DNA from: Ixodes scapularis
Taxonomy: Eukaryota > Arthropoda > Arachnida > Ixodida > Ixodidae
NCBI RefSeq assembly: GCF_016920785.2
Contig: NW_024609846.1
Coordinates: 91,034,888-91,098,887, forward strand
Direction of reading: 5' to 3'
DNA length: 64,000 nt
The translations under genes were made by a program, and so were the position numbers. The notes beneath the pieces were generated by a model, which saw only the letters and a program-made list of their open reading frames with translations, had not been told where the DNA came from and did not search any database. Shown here one piece after another: positions 40,996 to 52,990 of this stretch (positions are counted from its first letter, which is position 1; every line of letters begins with the position of its first letter).

Positions 40996-41753
40996 TCCGC
41001 GCGCCTAAAACAAACACTGAACCTAGAAAATTTTTTTTTGTACCTGGTTAGAACGCCATCATCATCATCCCACAGGGGCACAGATTCAGATTCGGTCTCA
41101 AATTGAAAAAAAAAAAAAAAAATCTTATTCTAGCATAAATATTAAACAAGAAAAAAAAATTTTTTTACGTGTCTTTTATTTGAGGGATGCCTGTCCTAAC
41201 CGAGTAGAAAAAAAAAAGATTTCTTTCCTAGCTTCAGTGTCCTTTTAAAATATGACCGCATCTCATCGTGGTGAATGATGTTGATTTGGGCGAAGCTCTG
41301 GTGGTGCTGATGATACTGATTTTGTTCATAGGTAGTGCTGATGGTGCTGATTTTTTTATTGCTCATAAGTAGTGCTGAGTTCCGGGTTGCGTTTCGATTT
41401 CATTATTACTGCTTTATGGTCGGTGAAATGCAGAGCCAGTGATACTTCTAGCGGATCAGCTTGGATCCGCTAGAAGCCGTGGGAAGGCATCTCCACCGAT
41501 TAAGTCAACGGTCCATGTCAGAAAAAGAATGTGCGTTATGGAACCTGGTTATGTACGCATTTGAGCATTTGACTGCAGCGCCCTTTCGTCTATAAATGTT
41601 CCGCCAATTCATGCAAAGTTCAACGCGAATATATACGCACCTGACCGCAGCAGCCTATCCTGTACAGACGTTGACCGGCTACATGCAACGTTTCATCCAT
41701 GACATCCCAAGCTCTTGAGTTACTACCACATCTCAGAGCCTCCTACTCGTCCC

Positions 41754-41834
41754 GCAGTCGTTACCGAGTGGTTAGGCGATGGACTAGAAATTCATTGGGG
41801 TCTCCCCGTACAGGTTCGAATCCTGTCGACTCCG
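41754..41834 (+). tRNA. tRNA-Ser(AGA)-like sequence, probably a pseudogene
   Basis: 81 bases with a GAGTGGTTAGGCGATGG D-arm region, anticodon loop CTAGAAA (AGA), a long variable arm TTGGGGTCTCCCC and a perfect CAGGTTCGAATCCTG T arm with B box, followed by a T9 run at 41843 as Pol III terminator. Defects: the A box starts TTACCGAGTGG instead of TGGCCGAGTGG, one D-loop base is missing, the acceptor has a C-C mismatch and the anticodon stem a mismatch. It is therefore probably a pseudogene or SINE head, although transcription is possible. Confidence 0.6.
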
Positions 41835-42070
41835 CAAACATTTTTTTTTCATAATTGTTTTTATTTTTTGCCCTACACGAGCACGTGAGCTCACGAGTAC
41901 GAGCACGAGCACCAGCAAGATCGATGTGAGCACGGACGCCGGACGGACAAGCTTTGTTTTTATTACGCGCTCCTTGCCTGCCGTTGTGTTTGGGCCGCGC
42001 GTGCATCGTATGGTACGGAAAGTACATAGATCGAGCTCAAGTCATATATTGAACTGCTCATGTTATATTG

Positions 42071-42170
42071 CAACAGACTATAGGGAGTATTCACTGGCGG
42101 CCATAGCTGCGTACGCGACTGCTGAGCGTGTGCTGACGTCGAGCTCCCACCGCCAAGATTGCCGGTGTTA
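42071..42170. repeat. Half-copy of the 55125-55360 MITE family
   Basis: GGGAGTATTCACTGGCGGCC followed by CTGCTGAGCGTGTGCTGACG equals the inverted right half of the element at 55125-55360. The other half is missing. Confidence 0.6.
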
Positions 42171-42660
42171 GTAGTCACTCCCGCGAAAGTTTGCGGTGAA
42201 AACCGTTTTTTTTTTAGCACTGCTTGAAGTTTCCAGAAAAGCTCGAAATATTGCCGCACGCAGGACCGAATTAACATGCCAACTTAGTCACAGACTTCTA
42301 GGAGAATCATGTTTATTTTTACTCGGGACGTAAAGGCTCGGGACTTAAACGTAAAAGTTTCGTCCGACTTCGTTGCCCTCGAAAGTGCCTGTTCAATCTC
42401 GCCCCGAACGTTCAACGCTCGAACCTTCTGGGACGAAGTTTCGAGATACTTCGCGGGACCTTGTCGAGTCACTCCCTCTTTCGCTTGCTTTTACGCCGCC
42501 GAATCGCCGCTCGCCTTTCTGCTGTCTGGACGCTCGTTCTTTATTTTGTTTGGCACAGGTTTGCCCCCCATAAACTTTTGGTTCAAAACAAGTTTTTCGC
42601 CGCTTCTGCGCCTGTCATTCGTGACAAAATGGTACATATGTATTTCTATATATAGATATA

Positions 42661-43239
42661 CAGGGTGTTATTTTTTATTCGAAACAGATTTTTAAAAAAG
42701 GCGTCTTTACTGCTACGTGAATGCCGTCTTCACTATGTGTTTCTTGAGCTCGGCGGACATTCGAGAGGCGAACAACCGTCACAGTTTGGTGAGTCATTAA
42801 CTAAAATCTCTTAATTAACTTTTTAATTATTGGTTTTATGGACCATGTTGCAATTGTAATTTTGAAGCCAGCCGTCCTGGAAGGCTATACCAACTTACAC
42901 ATTTAAAAAAAAATGCAACTGGTTTGGAGATATCCGTCGACAATTTCTCCCCTTTCTATCATCCGATTCCGAAACTGAAAGTTCCAAGTGCGCCGGAAGC
43001 GCTGATCACGTGACGCTTGTAGAAGTGACGGTTTCGTGACGTACAAATCGTCATGATCTCATATCTGCACTGCGGCTGTCACGGTGCGGCTCGAGGTATG
43101 CAAACTCGCGGGGGCGGTCTTTAGCGCTCTCGCTTTTAATGCGTCATTGCCCTCGGACCTTCATTCGCGATTGTTTGTCGGCGGGGGATTCACTTCGCCA
43201 GATAGCGTGGGCGCACGAACGCCGGCTCTACCAGTTGTA
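42661..43239 (+). repeat. Left long TIR of the mariner-like element
   Basis: Runs from CAGGGTG to near the transposase start and is the inverse of 44462-45035. Confidence 0.85.
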
Positions 43240-43247
43240 GCGTTAAA

Positions 43248-44327
43248 ATGGCTGCGCAAATTCAGTCGAGGTATTCAGTCGCCGAGAAGGTTCAAATGGT
43301 TATTGCGTATGCTCAAATGAATGGCAACGTTCGTCTTGCCACGAGGCTGTATGCCGCCCAACACCCTGGTCGCACTGTTCCTGCCCCATCCACCGTCTTC
43401 CAGGTTGCCAAGAAGTTTCTGTCCACTGGGTCTGTGCATCGTCAAAGAAGAAGGAAAGCAACTGTCTTGGACGAAGATTCCGAAATCGCTGTGTTAGCCT
43501 ACGTGCGAGCGTACCCCGAAATCAGCATCCGAAATGTCGTCGAAGATTCCGGAGGCAGCATCTTTTCGGTATGGAAAGTCCTGAGAAAGCACAAGCTCCA
43601 TCCGAATCACATATCTTTGCATCAGGATCTCAGCGAGTGTGACTTTGAGAAGCGCTTGGAGTTTAGCAATTGGGCCCTTATTAAAACGGATGAAGACCCC
43701 GATTTTCTCACTAATGTACTCTGGACTGACGAAGCACAGTTTTACCGAAATGGCAACGTGAACGTTCACAACGCGCACTACTGGTCTGATTCCAACCCTC
43801 ACTGGCTCCGCCAGCATAACCATCAGGTTCGGTGGTCAGTGAACGTGTGGTGCGGCGTGTTTCGTGACAGAATAGTGGGACCATTTTTTTTCAAAGGCAC
43901 ACTGACAGCTCAGTCATACACAGCCAACATACTTGATGGTGCTGCCAGTGACTTTATCTGCGATCTCCCGTTAAGCGAGCTTAGGAGCACGTGGTTCCAG
44001 CAGGACGGAGCGCCAGCTCACTTCTCGTCGCGTGCGTGGAGCTACCTCAACGCCTGTTTTTCCCAGCAGTCGATTGGGCGCGGTGGACCTATGTTCTGAC
44101 CGCCAAGATCGCCTGACCTGACCCCGCTAGACTTTTTCCTTTGGGGTCACATCAAAAACGAAGTCTATTCAACTGAGCCCCAAGATGTCAACGACCTGAA
44201 GAACCGAATTGTCTCAGCATGCGCCAACATTGAACCACACGTCCTGAAGCGGGTGGTTCAATCTATGAAGAAACGATTCATGGCATGCGTAGCAGTGGAG
44301 GGTCGCCATTTCGAACATTACTTGTAG
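43248..44327 (+). pseudogene. Mariner (DD41D-type) transposase with one nonsense codon
   Basis: The ATG at 43248 lies just inside the left TIR. The first 283 codons are open; the frame then meets TGA at 44097-44099 and continues for 75 codons to a TAG at 44325. The stop replaces the first residue of the conserved WPPRSPDL segment, so TGG to TGA is the likely cause. N-terminal helix-turn-helix region (YSVAEKVQMVIAYAQMNG), then catalytic residues in LWTDEAQF, WFQQDGAPAH and PDLTPLDFF. Between the second aspartate and that of LDFF lie 41 residues, matching the DD41D (rosa) group and not DD34D mariners. Cut-and-paste DNA transposase by family knowledge; inactive as read. Confidence 0.85.
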
Positions 44328-44461
44328 TAAGACATTACCTTAGGGTCTAAGCACACCAGAAACTTAAATTATCAGCAATTCTGATCTCTGAAGTTATTTC
44401 GCTGAAGATAATAAATAGCAAAGACTTCTTTCTTGTAGCGTTTCATTTTCTTTCGTTAAGT

Positions 44462-45035
44462 CGACTGGCAGAGTCAACGTTCGTGCGCCTACGCTATTTG
44501 GCGAAGCGCCTTCCCCGCCGATAAACAATCGCGAGTGAAGCTCCGAGGGCAATGACGCATTAAAAGCGAGAGCGCTAAAGACCGTCCCCCCGAGTTTGCA
44601 TACCTCGTGCCGCACCGTGACAGCCGCAGTGCAGATATGAGATCATGACGATTTGTACGTCACGAAACCGTCACTTCTACAAGCGTCACGTGATCAGCGC
44701 TTCGGCACACTTGGAACTTTCAGTTTCGGAATCGGATGATAGAAAGGGGAGAAATTGTCGACGGATATCTCCAAACCAGTTGCATTTTTTTAAATGTGTA
44801 AGTTGGTATAGCCTTCCAGGACGGCTGGCTTCAAAATTACAATTGCAACATGGTCCATAAAACCAATAATTCAAAAGTTAATTAACAGATTTTAGTTAAT
44901 GAATCACCAGACTGTGACGGTTGTTCGCCTCTTGAATGTCCGCCGAGCTCAAAAAACACATAGTGAAGACGGCATTCACGTAGCAGTAAAGACGACTTTT
45001 TGAAAAATCTGTTTCGAATAAAAAATAATACCCTG
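44462..45035 (+). repeat. Right long TIR of the mariner-like element
   Basis: Inverse copy of 42661-43239; ends with ATAATACCCTG. Confidence 0.85.
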
Positions 45036-46043
45036 TTTAAGTAATTATTTAGCAATGCCTAATTTTTTGTTTGAATTTAATTGCATTCGTATGTAATATG
45101 AGGTGAAATTTAAATAAATAAATAAATAACTATGTTTTTGTGTTGTATTTAGTCAATAAAAACAAGATTAAATTGGGCCGTTTTCGGGGTAGTTTTGTTT
45201 CAATCTACTCTCCTGTATAACCGCAGAAGAGTTTCCAGCCTAGAGGGTCCGTATATTTTATGCATGCGATACCTTTATACCCTTATAAGAAAAGGTTTCT
45301 TTGATTTCAAACGTAAAGTAGAGAAAAACGTCGTTTTGACTACAATTCAGCTGCAAATTCCGCGTTGAGGTTGTTCAAGTTATACTGTACAAGGTCACTC
45401 AAACAAACGAGTTTACGCCTCAATAATTTGGAATATGCAAAGTTTAATTTAAGTAAAACAAAAATTAAGCGAGAAAATATTTGTTTATGTTGAGCACCCA
45501 TGATATTGCGCTGAGTGGTTCCATGCGGCTACTTTTCCGCACACCACGTAGAAGAAGGGTTTTATCTTATACACGCTACAAGCGGAGGTGCTTCATCCGT
45601 TAAATATGGGCCTTATTTAAGTGCTGTAGTAAGTAGCACCAAAGCTGATGAAAAGAAAACATAATTTATTCTTATCTGCAATTTCCAGGAAGCTGGTCGA
45701 GCCTCGAGAGTAAACTTGACAAAATTTTGTTTTTCATAAAATATCTTTGGAAGGTTCGTTTTTAATTAAACGCTGTGGTTTTCAGACGTTTTTGACGCTT
45801 GAACATCTTCAGTCACCTAGTACGACGTTGTCGATACTCAAAGCGCTCAAGTTGAAATTGGCTTGAAGTGGCGAATCCCGCGTACCATTTGGGGCGACCG
45901 CTGTTTGGAATCTTCAAGCTAATTCGTCTGAAATTTCTTTCACGATAACATTTGGTACCTATAAAATGTTTACACCATTTATGGGGTTTTTTTTTTTTTT
46001 GTGCCGATGTGATGAGTTCTAGTGGAATGAATTTTGGGTCTTG

Positions 46044-46978
46044 TTACAGTTTGTGAAGGCTGGCTCTTTCTGCCAAACGTTTAACCTTTCCTCCAATGAG
46101 ATCGCAGAGACGTTTTCCGTGGGAAGTTGCGAAAAATTTCCATTCAAGCGAAACACTAGAGCCTTCATCTTGAAAAGAAAGGTTTAGAAAGTTATTTTTG
46201 TTTTTGTACTGTGAGGCTGCTCTGTCGGAAAAGTAATAAATATTTATTAGTTGTGTCGGGTCATCCTTTAGAAGTTTCAGAAGCTCACAATGGAATGCAT
46301 ACATTGTTACAGTATCATGTTTCCGGCAGTCAGAAATGGCAGCAAAAGATCTGACAGATTATTCTTCACAGAATTCTGGCAGGCGGAAATGGAATAACAA
46401 CAGGGCAGAGTGCAGCCTGTGGGATGACCCAGTGATAAGGCTGCGGGGCGTCTTGTGGCAGGAAACTGAAATTCTCGGCAACATCAATAAGCACCATTGC
46501 CTCATCTTTATTTAGCCGTGCTTTTAGTTTTCGCAAGTAGGGGGGCTTGCTGTTTAGTTATAAAATGGTGACCCTTGACTTCATTCAACATGTCCAAAAA
46601 AATTCCCGTATTGTGAACAAAATTGTCTCAAGTCTGCAACGCACGCCGCTCATCCACTGCTGAACTTGAACATAGTCGACCTGATTGGTGTTAAGGACAG
46701 GTATTTTCTGGAGAGGTTACAATGTATTCGGTACGGCGGCATACGTCGCACTCCTCAAATATTACAATTTTCTTCCTAAACTTGACCCATGCGGTGGCTA
46801 ATAATTCTTTAGTGTTCTCCTTGAGTTCACTCGCGTGTATCATCAGCTTCAAGTTTTTGTGCTGCACGCATACGCAAACAGTCTGCGCCCCACTTGGCCC
46901 GGCTAAAGCACAGTTTGGAGTGCGCATATATTGGCGAAATATGAACATCCATAGGTTGGGTTTGGGCCTTTCTTCCAT
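46044..46978 (-). pseudogene. Broken copy of an arthropod dispersed ORF (SHGK-CD-IGG family, function unknown)
   Basis: On the minus strand the first part (46978-46691) shows NCALAGPSGAQTVCVCVQHK and NLKLMIHASEL, and the last part (46304-46044) shows YYFSDRAASQYKNKNNFLNL, FFATSHGKRLCDLIGGKVKR and LAERASL. Between them frameshifted pieces keep the order, including an EAMVLIDVAENFSF-like stretch near 46480. I recognise this layout from multi-copy arthropod proteins, probably of transposon origin, but cannot name the family. Acidic residues (SD, DVAEN, CD) could be catalytic; that is inference. Two or more frameshifts make this copy dead. Confidence 0.5.
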
Positions 46979-47056
46979 TCTTGGGGAAGCTCTTTTAGGT
47001 TCATCAATAGTAGCCGCTTCTCATAGTTGCGCAGCATATTTTTTTTTTTTTTTTTT

Positions 47057-48959
47057 TTAACCTGGGAGGCAGCAGGAAACTGAGTCGTCCACGAAAAATT
47101 TCTTGACAGAAGACTTCACACTTTCGCTCACAGGGCGACCATTTTTTTCCAATAGCCCATGAAAGGCTCCAAAAATTTGCCCACGAAATTGTTCCGGCAC
47201 GTACAAGCGGGGCGATCCAGTCGATGTGTCAAAATGATGTTTGGTGGGACACACGGGAAGTGGAGTCTCGTCGAATACGAGCCAACCAGGAGATGTGCGG
47301 AGCTTTCGTAGCTCTGCTTTCGCGTTCTGCGCTGAAGTCAGTTGGGCGAAGTCGATGGCGGTTGAATGTTCAACCGTGCCGGTACCTATCTGTGAAAGGG
47401 CATCCGCTACGACGTTCTCAGCACCATGAATGTGCCGGATGTCATATGTGAGCTCGGAGACGCTGGACATCTGGCGGAGCTTTCTCTGAGAATGACTTCC
47501 TCCGTCTGGTCTCAGAGACTGGAACCAGACGGAGGAAGCAGACGGAAGACGAGAGGCTTCCGGTCTGTCAATATATATAAAAAAAAATTGCCAATCTTTC
47601 ATTATGTGCTGGAAGTTCCGTAGTGCCAAATATACTCCAAGGAGCTCTCGACCGAACGTACTGTACCTTTGTTTTGTAAGTGTCAGCTTCCGAGAGAAAA
47701 AAGAAAGCGGCTGCCAGTGCCCATTCACGTTCTGCTGAAGCACTGCACCAACAGCGATATCTGAAGGGTCGGTTACAACTGAGAGTGGGGCTACTTTTTT
47801 GGGGGTGAGGAAGCATGGAGTTGTTTGAAAGGAGTTATCGGACTTGATCGAATGCCGATGTGGTGCAGGGCATCCGATGCAAGTTCGGCTGCTGAGCTAG
47901 TCTTGCCGGAAAGCCTGTCTAGTGGCGCAAGCTTGGTGGCGCAGCCCGGGAGAAAATAGCGGTAAAAGTATACCACCCCCAGAAACTCCCGGAGTTGCTT
48001 CTTGGTCGACGGCTTCGGGAAGCCCTCGATGGTCTGAACCTTGATGAAAAGTGGGAGGATTCCCGAAGAGTTGATTTTGTGTCCCGAGAAAATTAAGCTC
48101 CAGATTCCCTAAAGCGCACCTGAACACCAGTGCTGCGGTCCGACACGAAGAACAAAGTTCGGCGGCTTTCTGCGTTGCGAGAGCACTTGACACCGTCAGT
48201 GCTCTGCTGCGGCGTTTTCCGCTTGGGAGCAGGGTGACTCACACCTGCGAGCAGCAGGCCTGAGTTCGTCCGGGACAATGAACGAGGCTTGCATCGTGGG
48301 CGTCCGCGTGACGTGCTGCGGCCGCGTGGAGCTTGCAGCTACGCTATCATGTCAGCGAGACGGCCGACTTCTGCTCGCAGCTCGCTCCTCTCATTCAGAG
48401 TACTTCTGCTTTCGATCGCTGAATTGGTGGTTGACGCTGCCGAGACCTCTATGATTTTATCTGCAGGCTCAGCAATCTTACTCAGACCAATGTCTCCTGC
48501 GGACGTGACGACCATCCTCACATTGCTAGGCATCCGCTGCAGAAATAACTCACGAAGCAGGGGCTGGTCAATGGTGGTCGCCTTTTCTCCGAGGAGCTGC
48601 TCCAGTCAGCGCAGCAGCTGGGTGGGAGTCCGGTCGCCCAGTTCCTCGGATTTCAAGAGCTGCTGAAGGCGTTTTTGCTCCGAGGCGCTTGTCCGTCGGA
48701 TAAGCTGGGCCTTGAAGGTGTTAAAGGCATCCTCCTCTAGCGGTGAAAAAAGCAAATCACGCACCTCTGTGGCAATGGCACGTGATAGGCTGGACACGAC
48801 GTTGTTTTACTTCGTCATGTCTGCTGTGGTGCGCAGAGTCACAAACTCTGACTCAACCTGCATGAACCAGAGCTGAGTATATGCTGGCCAGAATGGAGGC
48901 AGCTTCAACGTGACCGTCGAAATTCCCCCAGTGGAACTCGTCGCATCGTTGTCCGTCAT
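47057..48959 (-). pseudogene. Internally deleted Ty3/gypsy element (gag + RT thumb/RNase H)
   Basis: Gag starts at an ATG at 48959 on the minus strand. A nonsense codon near 48808 breaks it; SSLSRAIATEVRDLL and RLQQLLKSEELGDRTPTQLL (48797-48606) and LQRMPSNVRMVVTSAGDIG (about 48545-48480) are typical gypsy Gag segments. LFFVSDRSTG near 48140 is the lead-in to the protease. Directly after it the sequence jumps to the RT thumb (LNFLG near 48090, then FYRYFLPGCATKLAPL near 47960), so protease core and RT palm are deleted. RNase H follows (LSFFSRKLTLTKQRYSTFGRELL near 47690, HIHGAENVVADALSQ near 47430) and then an integrase N-terminal stub (LYVPEQFRGQIF, near 47200). Confidence 0.8.
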
Positions 48960-49089
48960 GATGGCTGGTTCGGTTGGTTACGTTGAAGTTCTTTACCGGG
49001 TCACCGCTGTTGCGCTCCTATTGGGCTCGCGTGCGCGACGGGTTTTAACCCAGCCAGTGAGGAACGTTTATTCTATAATTTACTTAAAA

Positions 49090-49360
49090 CCGAACCCCGC
49101 TAAATGGAAAGACAACGTCGACGTCGGTCGCTCAGCAGGACCACACCCACCCTTCCCCCAACCCTCTCACACATCATTTCTTGGGAGGAATGGTTGGCTC
49201 CACCCACGGGCGCCGACATGTCCGCCGCACTAGAAGCACTAACTAATCACTCCGGTCCCCTTGCGGAATCCATCCGCGAGACGTGGGCCGGACGGGCCGT
49301 CCGGACCAGGACGTAGGCCCTTACAGCAAATAAAGTTTTGCTTGCTTGCTTGCTTGCTCA
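49090..49360 (+). mobile_element. 3' end of a non-LTR element with (TTGC)n tail
   Basis: An open frame ending TWAGRAVRTRT with a WEEWLAPPTGADMSAALEAL segment resembles the C-terminal region of non-LTR RT ORFs. It is followed by AATAAAG and then about five TTGC units (49337-49358). No RT motif remains, so this would be a strongly 5'-truncated copy inserted next to the gypsy relic. Confidence 0.5.
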
Positions 49361-50217
49361 GCAGGAATTGCTGGTGATGTCTCGCGCTTCTCTGTTTGTT
49401 GTTCCTTCGATCCTTGCGTATCCACCTGATCACGGGTTCATTCTTTTCCACGTCTTCACCCTGTCGTTCCCCGAGGTCAAAGGGGCTTCGGAGAATGTCG
49501 TGTTTGCAAAGTGAACACTCTGCCACGCCATGAATGAAGGGCCAGTGTTAACTGAACTTTTTTCCCCGTTTTTCTTCTAGGGCGAACTTTTTTTTTAATC
49601 GTTCATTAACTGGGCATAATTAAAAAGCATAAATTTATTTTTTGTGCGTCCCCGCGAAGTAGATGCCTGGTCAGTGCCAAGTGACTAACACAGTTTTTTC
49701 TGATTTTTTGCTTGAAGCCCGTATACTTTCTTCCTCACGTAGGATTCTCGCCTCCATTGTGTTTGCCTTCTTGTCAAGGGGCTCTCACCGACGGCTGCCG
49801 GGGCTTTATCGATCCTAGCAGACGCTGGCACTTCGAGTCACCGTCATCGAATTGAGCAACACATTTTCCAGCTGGTTCCTCAAGTGTTTTTAAACTCTTC
49901 GGATGTTCCCGGATGATACAGAAGCCTTATGCACATTTGGCAGAGTTTTTCTTTTTGAATTAGACCGAGAGTAGGGTGGGCGTCTGCAAGTCTCAGTGTT
50001 ACAACGAACGATCCCCGCCCGTTTTTCACATGGAAAAGTAAATGGTTGCAGCAGCATTCAGAAGCCACCAAGGACGTGTACATTACTTAAACAGAGTACT
50101 GATGGCAACTCACTGGTGAATTGTGATCCGTCGAGCTTTTAAAACGCAATGTGAGGAGGCGCCTGTCTACTTCGATCAGGTCTCCCACACTTGTTATGGA
50201 CTTCCGTCTATTCTGGG

Positions 50218-50460
50218 CAGGGTTCGGCAGAAATACTCAAAAATGTATTTTGAAATACAAATACTGGGATACACTAAAATAGTAGCTAAAATACTGATAC
50301 TAAAATATATCTGTAAAAATGTACCGCGATACGTATCGGAAATACATTTTAAAAATAGGCAAAAAGTCTTTGGAAATACAAATACAGAAATACATTTTAG
50401 GGAGGGCAGAAATAGAAATACAGAAACACTGATACTGCAATACATTTTTCAAATTTGTTT
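50218..50460. repeat. AAATAC-rich repeat
   Basis: Starts CAGGGTTCGGCAGAAATAC, hAT-like in its CAGNG start, and continues as a degenerate array of AAATAC/GATAC motifs with palindromic TACGTATCG. No opposite terminus was found. Confidence 0.5.
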
Positions 50461-52279
50461 GAGACGCCAACTGAGATGAAGCTTGAAGTTTGAAGTGGAA
50501 GTTTTTGCTCCCGAAATTACTTTCCCGTAGGCTTGGCACATTGCCTTGAAGGTAGTGGTTTCGGACGACAAGGTGTCTTCAATGAGCTCAAAAAAACGTT
50601 CCATCAAGGACTGGCCGCGGTCCCTTCCCTGACATCCTGTCTGTCTGACGAGGGATGCGAAAAGACTTCGCCTTAACTAAATAAATTTTATGTCACCCTA
50701 AATCCCATCAAACGTCACCACGCCCCTGTCCAATAAGGACGCCCCTATCAACATTGATCACATGACGTCTCGGTGAAATTAACTGGTATTCTTTATCTGT
50801 ATGTTTGTCTTGAACAAGAAACTTTACCACACTGCTGTATTAAAGAACAGTACATACTTTCGTTTGTGAGGTTCTTTTTGTAAGTCCCTCTACTAATCAT
50901 CGCCGCCCGATCGGTATGCGCTACGCCCGTCACCCAGGGAGTTACACACTGCAACGAGAGGACAGCTAATGGGTTTACTGTACCTCCCGGTTGCCCGTCG
51001 TCGAGATCCAGTAGTCCGGGTCCGCGGACCCTTGTTGTCGCCCGTCGATCAGAGCTCACAGTCGGGGTCTGTGTCCAAACCTACGGATCGCTTTTCCCAC
51101 GCCAGCGCTGCGTAGGCTGGCTGTCCCGGGCTATCAATGCCCGAGTCTCGCTGCGGAATCACGCCGGGATCGTCTTGCCCAGGTCATATGGTCAGGGCTC
51201 GCCGTTTCCACCGGTCTTGCTCCAGACCTCGCTGGTGGACTGCTCCGGAATTCGCCATGGGCCGCGCCAGGCAGCTTGGCTTCAACGTTCCTTATCCAGC
51301 TACTAGTCTCGCTCCGCCTGCACTGTCTCGCGTCAGCTCGTGACTTCTCCGCCGACCGCCTGTCTGTCACGTGCCCTCTGCCTCGTCCTTCACTTCCGGC
51401 TCCCACACGTTGTGGGTTACCTAGTTGAGGATCGTGCACGCGGTGTCGTTTGGAATTTTTGAGAATAGCGGACCACCATCCTGGAACAGATGTAAACGAT
51501 ACGGTGGCATCCCTGTTCTGAAGATCCTTCCTGCCGACCGTCCGCCACCGACGCATGAATTACAGTCCTCAAGTTTCGCTTAGCATCATCCAAGCAGAGA
51601 CTTTGTGAATTGCGACCTGATATTGCCGGCACAGGTGCGAGCTCTCCAAGAAACGGCGCGCTCGAGACGAGTCGTAAGTGTACGAAGTCTGGGTCGGCAT
51701 AGCGAGGTTACGTCTGGCCCCCTTTCCTGGGTTTCGGATCACCAGAGCAGCGGGTCACGTACACGTCGGCTGATGGCGTACCCTGACCGTACAATATTAC
51801 GAGAGCAGCCGCATACGCATTCGAATATGTGTTGAACTTTACTGAGTGAGTCATCCTACTTTTTGAAGTCAACCACCACCAGGCTCGTGCTGCAACGAAC
51901 TGTGACTTATCTTTGTCGGTTGGGTGTACTGTGCACCCTTAGGCAAGAGAGACGGTTAGCGGCGGGCGATGGATGCCAACAAACAGTGACTCGAGAAATC
52001 CCTACCTAAGGGCCTGTGTCAGAAGATGCGCTGACTCCACTCCTGGCACGCCACCTGGTTCGAGCCCCCGACTACGCAACACTTCTCAGAAGAGAGAAGA
52101 GGACGCATAGAAGATGAGTTTGGATAATTGGAAGGAACCTTGGTCAGCATAGTAACAAAGCCCGAGCAACTCCTTGACCCTGATGCTTTCAGAGGTCAAA
52201 AAGAAACAAACAAAAAAACAAAAAACGATGTGGTCGGGCTTGTATCTTTTCTTTGGGGGGAGGGGGGGGGGGGAGGAGT

Positions 52280-52440
52280 ATTTCTCAAGAAATGTAACGA
52301 AATACATTTCATTCCGATTTCATCGCGATACAAAGAAACATTCTAAATGTTTTTCGATACAGAAATACAGATACTGTAGAACGAAATGTATCGCGATAAA
52401 GAATACAGATACGAAATGTATTTCTGAAATGTGTGTTAAC
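52280..52440. repeat. Second AAATAC-rich repeat
   Basis: Degenerate GAAATACATTT, CGATACAGAAATACAGATAC and ATCGCGATA motifs resemble 50218-50460. It is preceded by a G-rich run at 52254-52277. Confidence 0.5.
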
Positions 52441-52727
52441 ATAGTCATTCGCTGAGCTGCCTCCGTAAGTTGCGGTGATTGTCTCTCGGAGTGTTATTCT
52501 GCAGGAATGTACACGCACTAGCTTTTCTTTCTTTGGAATGTCTATACATCCGCACGGCTCCCCGCAAAAGAGAGACGCTGTTACCCCGAGATGCCCATCC
52601 CAGGGAGCAAAGGGAGGCACTTCTCCTCCGTGTGAATACTTCTTTAAGACGCATTTGTTTTTGTTGTACTATTTCCCTCGAAGTCGTTCAAAAATCACAA
52701 AAAGAGGGATTTGTCTCGCACGCCCGG

Positions 52728-52990
52728 CCAGCTCTGAGCACATAGGCTGAAATCTCGCGCTTCAGAACCTAGGGATCCTGGGTTCAGTCCACAAACCTGC
52801 CCTTTCGATCTGGATGAGCTTCGCACCGGCATTCGGTCCTGTTTCACTATTGCATGGTGCACGTTAAAGACCCCAGGCTAGCGGTTGTACTGCACTGGCT
52901 AAATTGCTCATCTACAGCGAGTGACTCGTCGCGACACTGAAATGGCTGACCAAGTACACGCTGTGTAAATATCCATACAACCCCAATTAT
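52728..52990 (+). mobile_element. tRNA-derived SINE, copy 3 (5'-truncated)
   Basis: The A-box half is missing, but CCTGGGTTCAGTCC (B-box region), the TGCACGTTAAAGACCCCAGG phrase and the ACAACCCCAATT end match copies 1 and 2. Confidence 0.75.

Larger units (their letters stand above)
42661..45035 (+). mobile_element. Mariner-like element with ~575 bp terminal inverted repeats
   Basis: Ends CAGGGTGTTATTTTTTATTC and, inverted, CAGGGTATTATTTTTTATTC. The arms 42661-43239 and 44462-45035 remain alignable over their whole length, ending just outside the transposase frame. The left end is preceded by TA; the right flank reads TT instead of TA, probably a mutated target duplication. The interior encodes a mariner transposase. 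Typical mariner TIRs are about 30 bp, so these are exceptionally long. Confidence 0.9.
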
